Assembly (NCBI GenBank): GCA_009783055.1
Contig: WRHW01000016.1
Span: 1 to 38,039 of the forward strand
DNA length: 38,039 bases
From: Holophagaceae bacterium
GTDB taxonomy: Bacteria > Acidobacteriota > Holophagae > Holophagales > Holophagaceae
Reading direction: 5' to 3'
Shown here: positions 30,925 through 38,039 of the stretch, one piece after another
Numbering within the stretch: the stretch's first letter is position 1
How the letters are laid out: each line of letters starts with the position of its first letter
Translations under genes and position numbers: made by a program
Notes under the pieces: model-generated
Databases searched by the model: none
What the model saw: the letters and a program-made list of their open reading frames with translations, nothing else
What the model was told of the DNA's origin: nothing

Positions 30925-33900
30925 ATGGCCGATAGGAAAATGGCAACACTAGACGGAAATGAAGCGACGGCAGTGGTAGCCCATCGCACCAATGAGGTGA
31001 TAGCGATTTATCCAATCACGCCATCATCTAATATGGGAGAGTTCTCTGATGAATGGAGTTCCCAAGGCAAGGTAAATATCTGGGGCACTGTGCCATCAGT
31101 GGTTGAAATGCAATCTGAAGGCGGGGCGGCTGGTGCCGTTCATGGTGCCTTGCAAGCTGGTGCACTGGCCACATCCTTTACTGCCTCCCAGGGTCTTTTA
31201 TTATTTATTCCTAACATGTATCTAATCGCAGGGGAGCTAACTCCCTTTGTATTGCACGTCTCTGCCCGAACCATCGCCACACATGCCCTCTCCATTTTTG
31301 GTGATCATGCTGATGTTATGGCATGTCGGCAAACAGGTTTTGCCATGCTGTCTTCTGATAGTGTGCAATGCGCCCACGATTTCGCCCTGATAGCCCAAAG
31401 CTCTACTCTACTTAGTCGGGTGCCGTTCCTACACTTCTTTGATGGTTTTAGGACAAGCCATGAAGTAAGCAAGATCGAATTATTAAACGATGATGACCTG
31501 CGACATATGGTGACAGACGAATTAGTGGCTACCCACCGAGCCAGGGCGTTGACTCCAGACAATCCCCAAATTCGTGGCACGGCACAAAATCCCGATACAT
31601 TTTTCCAGGCGAGAGAAGCCTGCAACCCTTTCTATAGTGCCTGTCCGGATATTGTCCAAGGCGAAATGGATAAGTTTGCCAAACTCACCGGCAGACAATA
31701 CAAATTATATGAATACTACGGAGCACCTGATGCAGATCGCGTAATTGTGAGCATGGGTTCCAGCGTTGATACAATTCAGGAATATGTCGATTGGGCAAAT
31801 AGCAAAGGGGAAAAATTAGGCGTATTGAAAGTGCGTCTGTACCGCCCATTCTCAATCAAGCATTTTGCTCAATCCCTGCCTACAAGTGTTAAAAAGGTTA
31901 CTGTGTTAGACCGCGTTAAAGAAGCTGGAGCTACAGGCGATCCGCTTTACCTGGATGTTTTAACTGCCATGAGGGAAGCTAAGGAAGAAGGATTGACAAA
32001 ACTAGACCCAACAATCCTGACAGGTCGCTATGGACTATCCAGTAAAGAGTTTACCCCAGCCTGCATAAAGGCTGTGTTTGACAATATGGCTACCCCCAAA
32101 GCCATTAACCACTTCGTTGTTGGCATTGTAGATGATGTTACAAACAATAGCCTACATGTCGACCCTGACTTCGACATAGAACATGATGATGTTAAACGTG
32201 CAATGTTTTATGGCTTAGGCTCGGATGGCACGGTAGGAGCCAACAAAAACTCCATCAAGATTATTGCCGAGGAGGCTGGTCTATATGGGCAGGGCTACTT
32301 TGTCTACGACTCCAAAAAGGCCGGAGCCGTAACAGTAAGTCATCTGCGCTTTGGTCCTAATCAAATTCGCTCGGCATATCTGATAAAAAATGCCAATTTT
32401 ATCGCTTGCCACCAAACAGAGTTTATTCATAAATATGACATGCTTGCCCATGCTGTGGAGGGTGCAACCTTCCTTCTGAATACCCATGTCAACAAAGATT
32501 GCGTATGGGATACCCTGCCCAAAGAAATGCAAACCGCGCTCATCCAAAAAAAGATGAAACTCTACGTCATTGATGGCTATGAGGTTGGGCGCGCAACTGG
32601 TATGGGTGTGCGCATCAATACGATCATGCAGACCTGCTTTTTTGCCATTTCAGGAGTATTGCCACGGGAAGAGGCCATCAAGCACATCAAAAAATCCATC
32701 GAAAAGACCTATGGCAAAAAGGGCGAAGCAGTTGTGAAAAAGAACTTTGAGGCAGTAGATCATACGTTGGTACACCTACATGAAGTCAGCGTGCCGGAAA
32801 AAGTTTCGGCCACGTACGGCAGACCGCCCTTTGTCAGCAAAAAGGCACCAGAATTTGTTAAAAATGTTTTGGCTGTAATGATGTCAGGCGAGGGCGATGT
32901 ATTACCAGTCAGTGCTTTCCCCGTTGATGGCACTTATCCAACTGCCACTACCCAATGGGAAAAACGTTGTATTGCTCTGGATATACCTACTTGGGAACCT
33001 GAACTATGTATCCAGTGCAACAAGTGTTCCCTAATCTGCCCACATGCGGCCATCAGGCCAAAAGTTTTTGATCCTGCAAAACTCAATACTGCCCCGGAAA
33101 CATTTAAGTCTGTCGACTACAAGGGTAAGGAATACGCTGGTCAAAAATATTCGATACAGGTAGCCCCGGAGGATTGCACGGGGTGCGGTATTTGTGTAAA
33201 CGTATGCCCATCCAAGGATAAGGCAAACCCGGAACGCAAGGCCATCAATATGTCCCCCCTAACACCACTGAGAGAGAATGAAGTTGCCAATTTTGAGTTC
33301 TTCCTCGGTTTGCCGGAGGTAGATCGCACTACAGTCAAACAAGATGTGAAAGGGAGTCAGTTCCTGAGGCCGTTGTTTGAATTTAGCGGTGCATGTTCAG
33401 GCTGTGGCGAAACTCCCTACATCAAATTACTAACGCAACTATTTGGCGACAGAGCCTTAATAGCCAACGCAACTGGCTGTTCATCTATCTATGGTGGCAA
33501 CCTACCCACCACTCCTTATGCTAAGGGTGATGATGGGCGAGGGCCTTCCTGGTCAAATAGTCTCTTCGAGGACAATGCCGAATTTGGATTTGGAATGCGT
33601 CTGGCTATTGACAAAAACTGCCAGCAAGCAATCGAAATACTACATAAACTTTCTGACAAGGTTGGAGCAGAATTAGTAGCTGGCCTCACCAACGCTGACC
33701 AATCTACAGAGGCGGGGATACGTTTACAGCGAGAGAGGGTGGTTACTCTCAAACAAAAATTATCTGCCCTGGGCACACCAGAAGCCAAGTGGCTGAACTT
33801 GATTGCCGATTATCTAGTCAAAAAGAGTGTATGGATTGTAGGCGGTGATGGATGGGCATATGATATTGGCTATGGTGGGCTTGATCACGTACTTGCCGCA

Positions 33901-34500
33901 GGGCGAAATGTAAACCTATTGGTGCTTGATACTGAGGTATATTCCAACACGGGCGGTCAGGCTTCCAAGTCAACACCCATCGGTGCTAGTGCCAAATTTG
34001 CCACTGCAGGAAAAACCCAACCCAAAAAAGACCTGGGCATGATTGCTATGGCCTATGGAAACGTCTATGTAGCTAAAGTGGCGATGGGTGCAAAGGATGC
34101 CCAAGTTGTAAAAGCATTCCTGGAAGCCGAGAGCTACGATGGACCAAGCATCATCATAGCCTATAGCCACTGCATAGCACATGGGATTGACCTGGTGAAT
34201 GGTTGCGAGCAACAAAAATTAGCTGTCGATAGTGCCCATTGGCCACTCTTCAGGTTTGACCCCCGGAGAGTTGAACAGGGTCTACCTCCATTACAACTTG
34301 ATTCTTCCGAGCCAAAGATTGACCTGGCCTCTTATGTCAGAAATGAAACCAGGTATCGGATTATCGAAAGGCAAAACCCCGAACACTTTAAAGAATTAAT
34401 GGCTGTGGCACAACGGGAGATAAAAAATCGCTACGCCACATACAAGAGCATGGCAGAGACAATTCTGCCCATTAAAACAGTGGCCGATCTGAATAAATAA
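30925..34500 (+). CDS. nifJ: Pyruvate:ferredoxin (flavodoxin) oxidoreductase, single-chain
   Basis: A 1191-residue fused PFOR with the domains in standard order: pyrimidine-binding/alpha domain from residue 5 (LDGNEATAVVAHRTNEVIAIYPITPSS), transketolase C-like domain (~265-420), gamma domain (~425-630), 2x[4Fe-4S] ferredoxin domain with CIQCNKCSLICP at Cys695 and CTGCGICVNVCP at Cys751, and the TPP/Mg domain (CSGCGETPY, GDGWAYDIGYGGLDHVLA, NTGGQASKSTP). The proximal cluster cysteines are included. It converts pyruvate and CoA to acetyl-CoA, CO2 and reduced ferredoxin. A GAGGAGG site precedes ATG. It indicates anaerobic metabolism and stands upstream of fabH. Confidence 0.98.
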   Translation: MADRKMATLDGNEATAVVAHRTNEVIAIYPITPSSNMGEFSDEWSSQGKVNIWGTVPSVVEMQSEGGAAGAVHGALQAGALATSFTASQGLLLFIPNMYLIAGELTPFVLHVSARTIATHALSIFGDHADVMACRQTGFAMLSSDSVQCAHDFALIAQSSTLLSRVPFLHFFDGFRTSHEVSKIELLNDDDLRHMVTDELVATHRARALTPDNPQIRGTAQNPDTFFQAREACNPFYSACPDIVQGEMDKFAKLTGRQYKLYEYYGAPDADRVIVSMGSSVDTIQEYVDWANSKGEKLGVLKVRLYRPFSIKHFAQSLPTSVKKVTVLDRVKEAGATGDPLYLDVLTAMREAKEEGLTKLDPTILTGRYGLSSKEFTPACIKAVFDNMATPKAINHFVVGIVDDVTNNSLHVDPDFDIEHDDVKRAMFYGLGSDGTVGANKNSIKIIAEEAGLYGQGYFVYDSKKAGAVTVSHLRFGPNQIRSAYLIKNANFIACHQTEFIHKYDMLAHAVEGATFLLNTHVNKDCVWDTLPKEMQTALIQKKMKLYVIDGYEVGRATGMGVRINTIMQTCFFAISGVLPREEAIKHIKKSIEKTYGKKGEAVVKKNFEAVDHTLVHLHEVSVPEKVSATYGRPPFVSKKAPEFVKNVLAVMMSGEGDVLPVSAFPVDGTYPTATTQWEKRCIALDIPTWEPELCIQCNKCSLICPHAAIRPKVFDPAKLNTAPETFKSVDYKGKEYAGQKYSIQVAPEDCTGCGICVNVCPSKDKANPERKAINMSPLTPLRENEVANFEFFLGLPEVDRTTVKQDVKGSQFLRPLFEFSGACSGCGETPYIKLLTQLFGDRALIANATGCSSIYGGNLPTTPYAKGDDGRGPSWSNSLFEDNAEFGFGMRLAIDKNCQQAIEILHKLSDKVGAELVAGLTNADQSTEAGIRLQRERVVTLKQKLSALGTPEAKWLNLIADYLVKKSVWIVGGDGWAYDIGYGGLDHVLAAGRNVNLLVLDTEVYSNTGGQASKSTPIGASAKFATAGKTQPKKDLGMIAMAYGNVYVAKVAMGAKDAQVVKAFLEAESYDGPSIIIAYSHCIAHGIDLVNGCEQQKLAVDSAHWPLFRFDPRRVEQGLPPLQLDSSEPKIDLASYVRNETRYRIIERQNPEHFKELMAVAQREIKNRYATYKSMAETILPIKTVADLNK

Positions 34501-34515
34501 TTATTTGAGCTACTT

Positions 34516-34548
34516 GCAAAAGCTGGTTTGCAGTTTTGCTTAATTTTT
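34516..34548 (+). terminator. Weak intrinsic terminator or attenuator between nifJ and fabH
   Basis: GCAAAA with CTG (34516-34525, one bulged G) pairs with CAG and TTTTGC (34531-34539), followed by TTAATTTTT. It sits directly before the fabH ribosome site and could lower read-through into fabH. Confidence 0.4.
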
Positions 34549-34558
34549 GGAGATTGAT

Positions 34559-35560
34559 TTGACAAAACGCTTTTCTATTCCTGTCGGCATCACAGCCACG
34601 GGGCAACATTTCCCAGAAAAAATTGTTACCAATAACTACTTCGCGGAATATCTGGACACCAGCGATGAGTGGATTACCGAGCGAACCGGCATTAAAGAGA
34701 GACGCTGGGTGACTCAAGGTGAAGCATCTTCAGACCTGGGGGCAAAGGCTCTCCAAATGGCTTTGGAGCGGCGCGGGATTCGGCCAGATGATATAGATGC
34801 AATAATCGTCTGTACCGTTACCCCTGATATGCCTTTTCCCAGTACCGCATCCATAATACAGCACAAAATAGGGGCAAGTAACGTTTTTTGCTATGACCTT
34901 AACGCGGCGTGCTCTAGTTTTTTGTATGGCCTGACAACTGGAGCATCCTTGGTTGCAAGTGGGGCAATAAAAAGGGTTGCAGTTGTTGGTTGTGATGTCA
35001 TGTCAATCCTGGCAGACAAAAACGACAGAAATAACGTGGTACTGTTTGGCGATGGGGCTGGCGCAGTAATTGTTGAGCAGGTAGATGAAGGTTATGGCAT
35101 TCAGGATTTTGAACATCGGACAGATGGTGCTGGAGGCAATTCATTGTATATGCTTGGAGGAGGCTCACTCAATCCAGCCACCCATGATACAGTCGACAAA
35201 AAGATGCACTACCTATACCAAAATGGGAAAGAAGTATTCAAATATGCAGTTAAAGGTATGTCTGAAATCAGTCGCCTGATGATAGACCGCAACCAAATCG
35301 ACCCCAAGGAATTAAAGTTGTTTGTGCCACACCAAGCAAATTTAAGAATTATTGATGCCGCCGCAAAGCGTCTAGAGATTCCACAAGAACGCATTGCCAT
35401 AAATATTACCCGTTTTGCCAATACTACGTCTGCTACGATCCCAACTGCTCTACATCAGGCTCTCGAAAAGGGCATGCTCTCTAAGGGAGACATAACCCTA
35501 TTTGCCGCCTTTGGTGCCGGCTTCTCATGGGGGGCCACACTACTGAGGTGGGGATACTAG
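34559..35560 (+). CDS. fabH: 3-oxoacyl-[acyl-carrier-protein] synthase III (KASIII)
   Basis: A 333-residue thiolase-fold enzyme. Catalytic Cys lies in DLNAACSSFLYGL, His in FVPHQANLRIID and Asn in FANTTSATIPTAL; the end has FAAFGAGFSWGATLLRW. It condenses acetyl-CoA with malonyl-ACP to start fatty-acid synthesis. The TTG at 34559 is chosen because GGAG lies six bases before it and it gives the family N-terminus (FSIPVGITATGQHFPEKIVTN); another in-frame TTG at 34547 precedes that site. It lies 58 bp after nifJ, a plausible link between acetyl-CoA supply and use. No other fab gene is adjacent. Confidence 0.95.
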   Translation: MTKRFSIPVGITATGQHFPEKIVTNNYFAEYLDTSDEWITERTGIKERRWVTQGEASSDLGAKALQMALERRGIRPDDIDAIIVCTVTPDMPFPSTASIIQHKIGASNVFCYDLNAACSSFLYGLTTGASLVASGAIKRVAVVGCDVMSILADKNDRNNVVLFGDGAGAVIVEQVDEGYGIQDFEHRTDGAGGNSLYMLGGGSLNPATHDTVDKKMHYLYQNGKEVFKYAVKGMSEISRLMIDRNQIDPKELKLFVPHQANLRIIDAAAKRLEIPQERIAINITRFANTTSATIPTALHQALEKGMLSKGDITLFAAFGAGFSWGATLLRWGY

Positions 35561-35578
35561 GGTTTGAAAACACAATAC

Positions 35579-35597
35579 AGCAGTTTAACTGCTATAA
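35579..35597. repeat. P1 palindrome, shortened form
   Basis: AGCAGTTTAACTGCTATA keeps the outer part of the P1 arms (AGCAGTT/AACTGCT) without the long loop. It lies just after fabH. Confidence 0.5.
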
Positions 35598-35620
35598 AGA
35601 CGCGCCACAGGCTACGCTTC

Positions 35621-35647
35621 CCATCTGAAAACTGAAAACTGAAAACT
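35621..35647. repeat. T repeat: three CTGAAAA units
   Basis: Tandem CTGAAAA units (ATCTGAAAACTGAAAACTG and a further unit) between fabH and the U32 gene. It is the same motif and orientation as 2791-2823; both are preceded by a GCGCC...CAGGCT...TTCC stretch. It ends 14 bp before the U32 ATG. Confidence 0.6.
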
Positions 35648-35661
35648 AGTATTATTCAGGT

Positions 35662-37785
35662 ATGACATTGAAAACAGAGTTACTTGCCCCTGCCAAAAAT
35701 GCCGAACAGGGGATACTGGCTTTGCGGTGCGGGGCGGATGCAGTATATGTTGGCGGGCCAAGGTTTGGAGCAAGAAAGGGTGCGGCAAATGAGTTAGCCG
35801 ACTTAGAATTACTAATTAAAGAAGCCCACCTGTGGCACGCAAGAGTATATGTGACGCTAAATACCATACTCTTTGAGGATGAATTGGAATCTGCCCGCAA
35901 GGCCGCTTGGACTGCTTTTGAAGCCGGGGCTGATGCTTTGATTATCCAAGACATGGCCTTTTTGAAGATGGATTTACCGGATATACCACTCCATGCCAGC
36001 ACTCAGGCGGTTTGTGATTCCCCGGAAAAAGTTGCATTTTTGGCTGGGCATGGATTTAGCAGGGCTATATTGGCCAGGGAGTTGAGTCTGGAGCAGATTG
36101 AGTCTATATCTAATAAGGCCGACATCGAACTGGAATCTTTTATTTATGGGGCGTTGTGTGTGTCTGAAAGTGGTCGATGTTATCTGAGCCAAGCTATATG
36201 TGGGCGCAGTGGAAACAGGGGCGAGTGCGCTCAACCCTGCCGACGCAACTGGAGTCTGATTGACGAAAACGGAAAAATACTTGTAAAGGATAGGCCATTG
36301 CTGTCTATAAAGGACTTAGACTTGTCTGACAGGATTGAATCACTGATGAATGTAGGGGTTTACAGATATAAAATAGAAGGCCGACTCAAAGATGCCGACT
36401 ATATCAAGAATATTGTGAGCTATCTCCGGTGCCGCCTGGATGCACTGCTTGAGGCTCTACCTGATACTAAGTTGCGTTCAAAGGGCTTTGAACGCGAAAC
36501 GCCAAAGTTTTTGAAAACACGAGCAAAGCCCGTATTTCCAAAAACCTGCGAGTGCCGCTGTCGCGTCCCCCTCATACCAAGGTGCGATCTTTCGATCGCA
36601 ACTAGGTATGAATTTTCCAGAACGAGTTCAGGGACTGTCAAACTTGGATTTGTGCCAAATCCCTCAAAGACATTTAATAGGGGTCACACAAAATACTGCC
36701 TGGATGGAAAATGTCATTCCATCAGTTCAGGTGTTTCTGGGGGACACCTGGGTGAACTAGTAGGCATTGTGAACTCAATAAATGGAGATAAAGCATGCTT
36801 GGACAATGACCATGGGCTAAACCCCGGCGATGGTCTAGCTACTCCAGGGCCTTTCGCCCGAATAGAGCAATTCCCACCAGCAAGGGATGGGAGAAATGTA
36901 GCGAAAGTAAGTCAGAACTTGAGCGGAATGGCAGGACATGATTACCGACATGGGACAATGTTAAGTGGAACAACTATACACGGAACTTTGGTAAATGCTG
37001 TAAATGGCAGAGAAGTGCAGGTGCAAAATCCGGCGGGAATAATTGCAGGCTCTGCTCTGTTTCGCAACTTCGACCACAGATGGCACAAAGAATTGCGCAC
37101 AGCACCTGTGGAGCGAAAGATTACTATCAGTGCTGAATTGGATTTTTCCAATGGCAGAGCCATTCTGAAACTAGTTGACGAGGATGGATGCAGGGCAGAA
37201 ATAATCACAGATGAAATATACCCTCAGCCGACAAAGCCAGTAGCCTTCGTCAATACTGCTCGAAATGCACTGTCGAGGCTGGGTAATTCACCATTCATTT
37301 TGGGAGAATGTCATGTGAATCCTGTGGGGTTTTTGCCCCTCAGCCATTTGAATGACCTACGGCGTAGGGCAGTAGAACAACTTATCATAAATAGGATTCA
37401 ATCCCACTCCCGACAAGGTAGGCGAGTGGCAGGGGCTATACCCCCAAAGTTGCCAATTTCAAGGCTAGGCTATGAATGGAATGTCTCTAATAGCTTGGCA
37501 AAGGCATTTTATTCAAGGCTTGGAGCCACGCATATCGAGCCAGCATTCGAACTCGCCCCTTTCTCAGGCAATCCTACACTGATGACCACAAAGCTCTGTC
37601 TAAAATATGAACTGGGATGGTGCCCCATCCACAATAACGATGAAGTAATAAATTCCACTCCAGTACCTACTTCCGACATCTACCTACAAAATGGCTCAAT
37701 AACCCTGAAATGCCACTTTGACTGCCAGGAATGTAAAATGCGTTTACTACTGCAGTATAGCAACACTACTTTTGGTAGTTCATAA
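35662..37785 (+). CDS. U32 family protein, RlhA-like (23S rRNA hydroxylase family), with in-frame palindromic insertion
   Basis: A 707-residue long-form U32 protein. The N-terminal barrel has ELLAPAKNAEQGILALRCGADAVYVGG and the signature SFIYGALCVSESGRCYLSQAICGRSGNRGECAQPCRRNW, whose cysteines bind an iron-sulfur cluster in RlhA-type enzymes. RYKIEGRLKDADYIKNIVSYLRCRLDAL and, after a ~50-residue break, GTVKLGFVPNPSKTFNRG continue the family pattern. C-terminal cysteines (LMTTKLCLKYELGWC, CHFDCQECKM) match the long-form end. RlhA hydroxylates C2501 of 23S rRNA; other relatives modify tRNA, so the exact substrate is inference. Residues ~266-316 are encoded by palindromic DNA and look like an insertion. 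No strong ribosome site precedes ATG at 35662. Confidence 0.88.
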   Translation: MTLKTELLAPAKNAEQGILALRCGADAVYVGGPRFGARKGAANELADLELLIKEAHLWHARVYVTLNTILFEDELESARKAAWTAFEAGADALIIQDMAFLKMDLPDIPLHASTQAVCDSPEKVAFLAGHGFSRAILARELSLEQIESISNKADIELESFIYGALCVSESGRCYLSQAICGRSGNRGECAQPCRRNWSLIDENGKILVKDRPLLSIKDLDLSDRIESLMNVGVYRYKIEGRLKDADYIKNIVSYLRCRLDALLEALPDTKLRSKGFERETPKFLKTRAKPVFPKTCECRCRVPLIPRCDLSIATRYEFSRTSSGTVKLGFVPNPSKTFNRGHTKYCLDGKCHSISSGVSGGHLGELVGIVNSINGDKACLDNDHGLNPGDGLATPGPFARIEQFPPARDGRNVAKVSQNLSGMAGHDYRHGTMLSGTTIHGTLVNAVNGREVQVQNPAGIIAGSALFRNFDHRWHKELRTAPVERKITISAELDFSNGRAILKLVDEDGCRAEIITDEIYPQPTKPVAFVNTARNALSRLGNSPFILGECHVNPVGFLPLSHLNDLRRRAVEQLIINRIQSHSRQGRRVAGAIPPKLPISRLGYEWNVSNSLAKAFYSRLGATHIEPAFELAPFSGNPTLMTTKLCLKYELGWCPIHNNDEVINSTPVPTSDIYLQNGSITLKCHFDCQECKMRLLLQYSNTTFGSS
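36463..36610. repeat. Block of consecutive P2-type palindromes inserted in frame in the U32 gene
   Basis: Four hairpins in a row, all inside the reading frame. (a) 36463-36495: ATACTAAGTTGC, then GCGTTCAAAG pairing with CTTTGAACGC. (b) 36508-36544: TTTTTGAAAACACGAGC pairing with GCCCGTATTTCCAAAAA, with only three transition-type mismatches. (c) 36548-36565: GCGA/TCGC. (d) 36573-36610: CATACCAAGGTGCGATC pairing with GATCGCAACTAGGTATG. Hairpins (a) and (d) carry the P2 outer-arm sequence seen in intergenic copies. The block encodes about 50 residues where the protein family pattern is interrupted. Confidence 0.85.
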
Positions 37786-37935
37786 TTGCCATGGTTTTTT
37801 GTGTTCTCCGTATGTGTCCCATGACACAAGTGGCCAGTGATCAGTGTGGTTGATGCGGCGATGCCGCTCCTTCTTTTGTGGCCAAAAGTTGGTTGCAAAC
37901 TTGCTGGATATTACGTTGATACTAGTACCATGTAA

Positions 37936-37986
37936 CGCTTTAGATGCTTGCTTAACGGCGTAGCAAGTCCGCCTTGCAAGCATCTA
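37936..37986. repeat. Strong hairpin at the window's right end
   Basis: TAGATGCTTGC (37941-37951) pairs perfectly with GCAAGCATCTA (37976-37986), with an inner GGCG/CGCC stem and a loop of about nine bases. CGCT/AGCG can extend the base with one bulge. No T-run follows, so it is not a classical terminator. A shared CTAGTNCNNTGTAAC motif flanks it at 37922 and near 38018. The 37786-38039 stretch otherwise shows no supported gene. Confidence 0.7.
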
Positions 37987-38039
37987 GCGGTCGTGATATG
38001 CGAGCAAATCCCGACCCTAGTGCAGTGTAACATTTAAGT

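Noticed and set aside
37780-37983. A 67-codon minus-strand open frame at the right end
   Set aside because: It starts inside the strong hairpin and overlaps the end of the U32 gene; no family recognised and no ribosome site, so not reported as a gene.

Overview
This is a bacterial chromosomal segment of moderate G+C, packed with genes on both strands. A LolA-like periplasmic protein, a lipoprotein, a secreted tricorn-type protease and a two-subunit glycyl-tRNA synthetase point to a Gram-negative cell. Pyruvate:ferredoxin oxidoreductase points to anaerobic or fermentative carbon metabolism. The protein types (tricorn-like S41 protease, LolA-like protein, F0 genes separated from F1, RsbU/STAS pair) recall Acidobacteriota or Fibrobacterota, but the sequence alone does not settle the phylum. 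No rRNA, CRISPR array or intact transposase is present.

Layout. 1-2727: 3' part of a large GH2-like protein with a C-terminal discoidin domain. 2979-8170: two tandem FIST-domain proteins and a soluble hybrid histidine kinase, bracketed by inverted ~74-bp repeats. 8298-11597: an FAD-linked glycolate/lactate oxidase, a lipoprotein with an HExxH motif (minus strand) and a DUF6273 protein. 11598-12505: a repeat- and hairpin-rich gap with a terminator and tRNA-Ala(GGC). 12506-17866: a tricorn-like protease, a conserved hypothetical protein, a LolA-like protein and an unknown protein. 22895-17886 (minus strand): YbgC thioesterase, AtpZ, AtpI-like, AtpB, AtpE, then a RelA/SpoT-reminiscent protein, a STAS anti-sigma-factor antagonist and an RsbU-type phosphatase. 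27640-22970 (minus strand): an accessory island around mnmA with VapBC, a second PIN pair, HicAB, a broken VapBC fused to a DUF4160 remnant, and three relics of a type I restriction specificity gene (hsdS). 27825-37785: glyQ-glyS, nifJ, fabH and a long U32 family protein.

The most distinctive property of the window is its small dispersed repeats. R1 is an 80-100 bp repeat with four copies; two of them carry promoter-like hexamers facing the next gene. P1 is a 36-bp palindrome with TATAGCGGTTCAAC arms. P2 is a palindrome with conserved ATACCAAGTTGC outer arms and inner arms that differ in sequence between copies but still pair. T repeats are short tandem TCAGTTTTCAG/TCAGTTATCAG units. Two P2-type copies and another palindrome sit in frame inside the U32 gene, at a point where I expect relatives to have no sequence. 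This resembles Rickettsia palindromic elements that insert into proteins.

Metabolically, nifJ and fabH connect pyruvate oxidation to fatty-acid initiation, glyQS and mnmA serve translation, and the F0 genes are linked to a partner-switching regulatory pair. Homology calls rest on motif recognition from the translated sequence; no database search was run.
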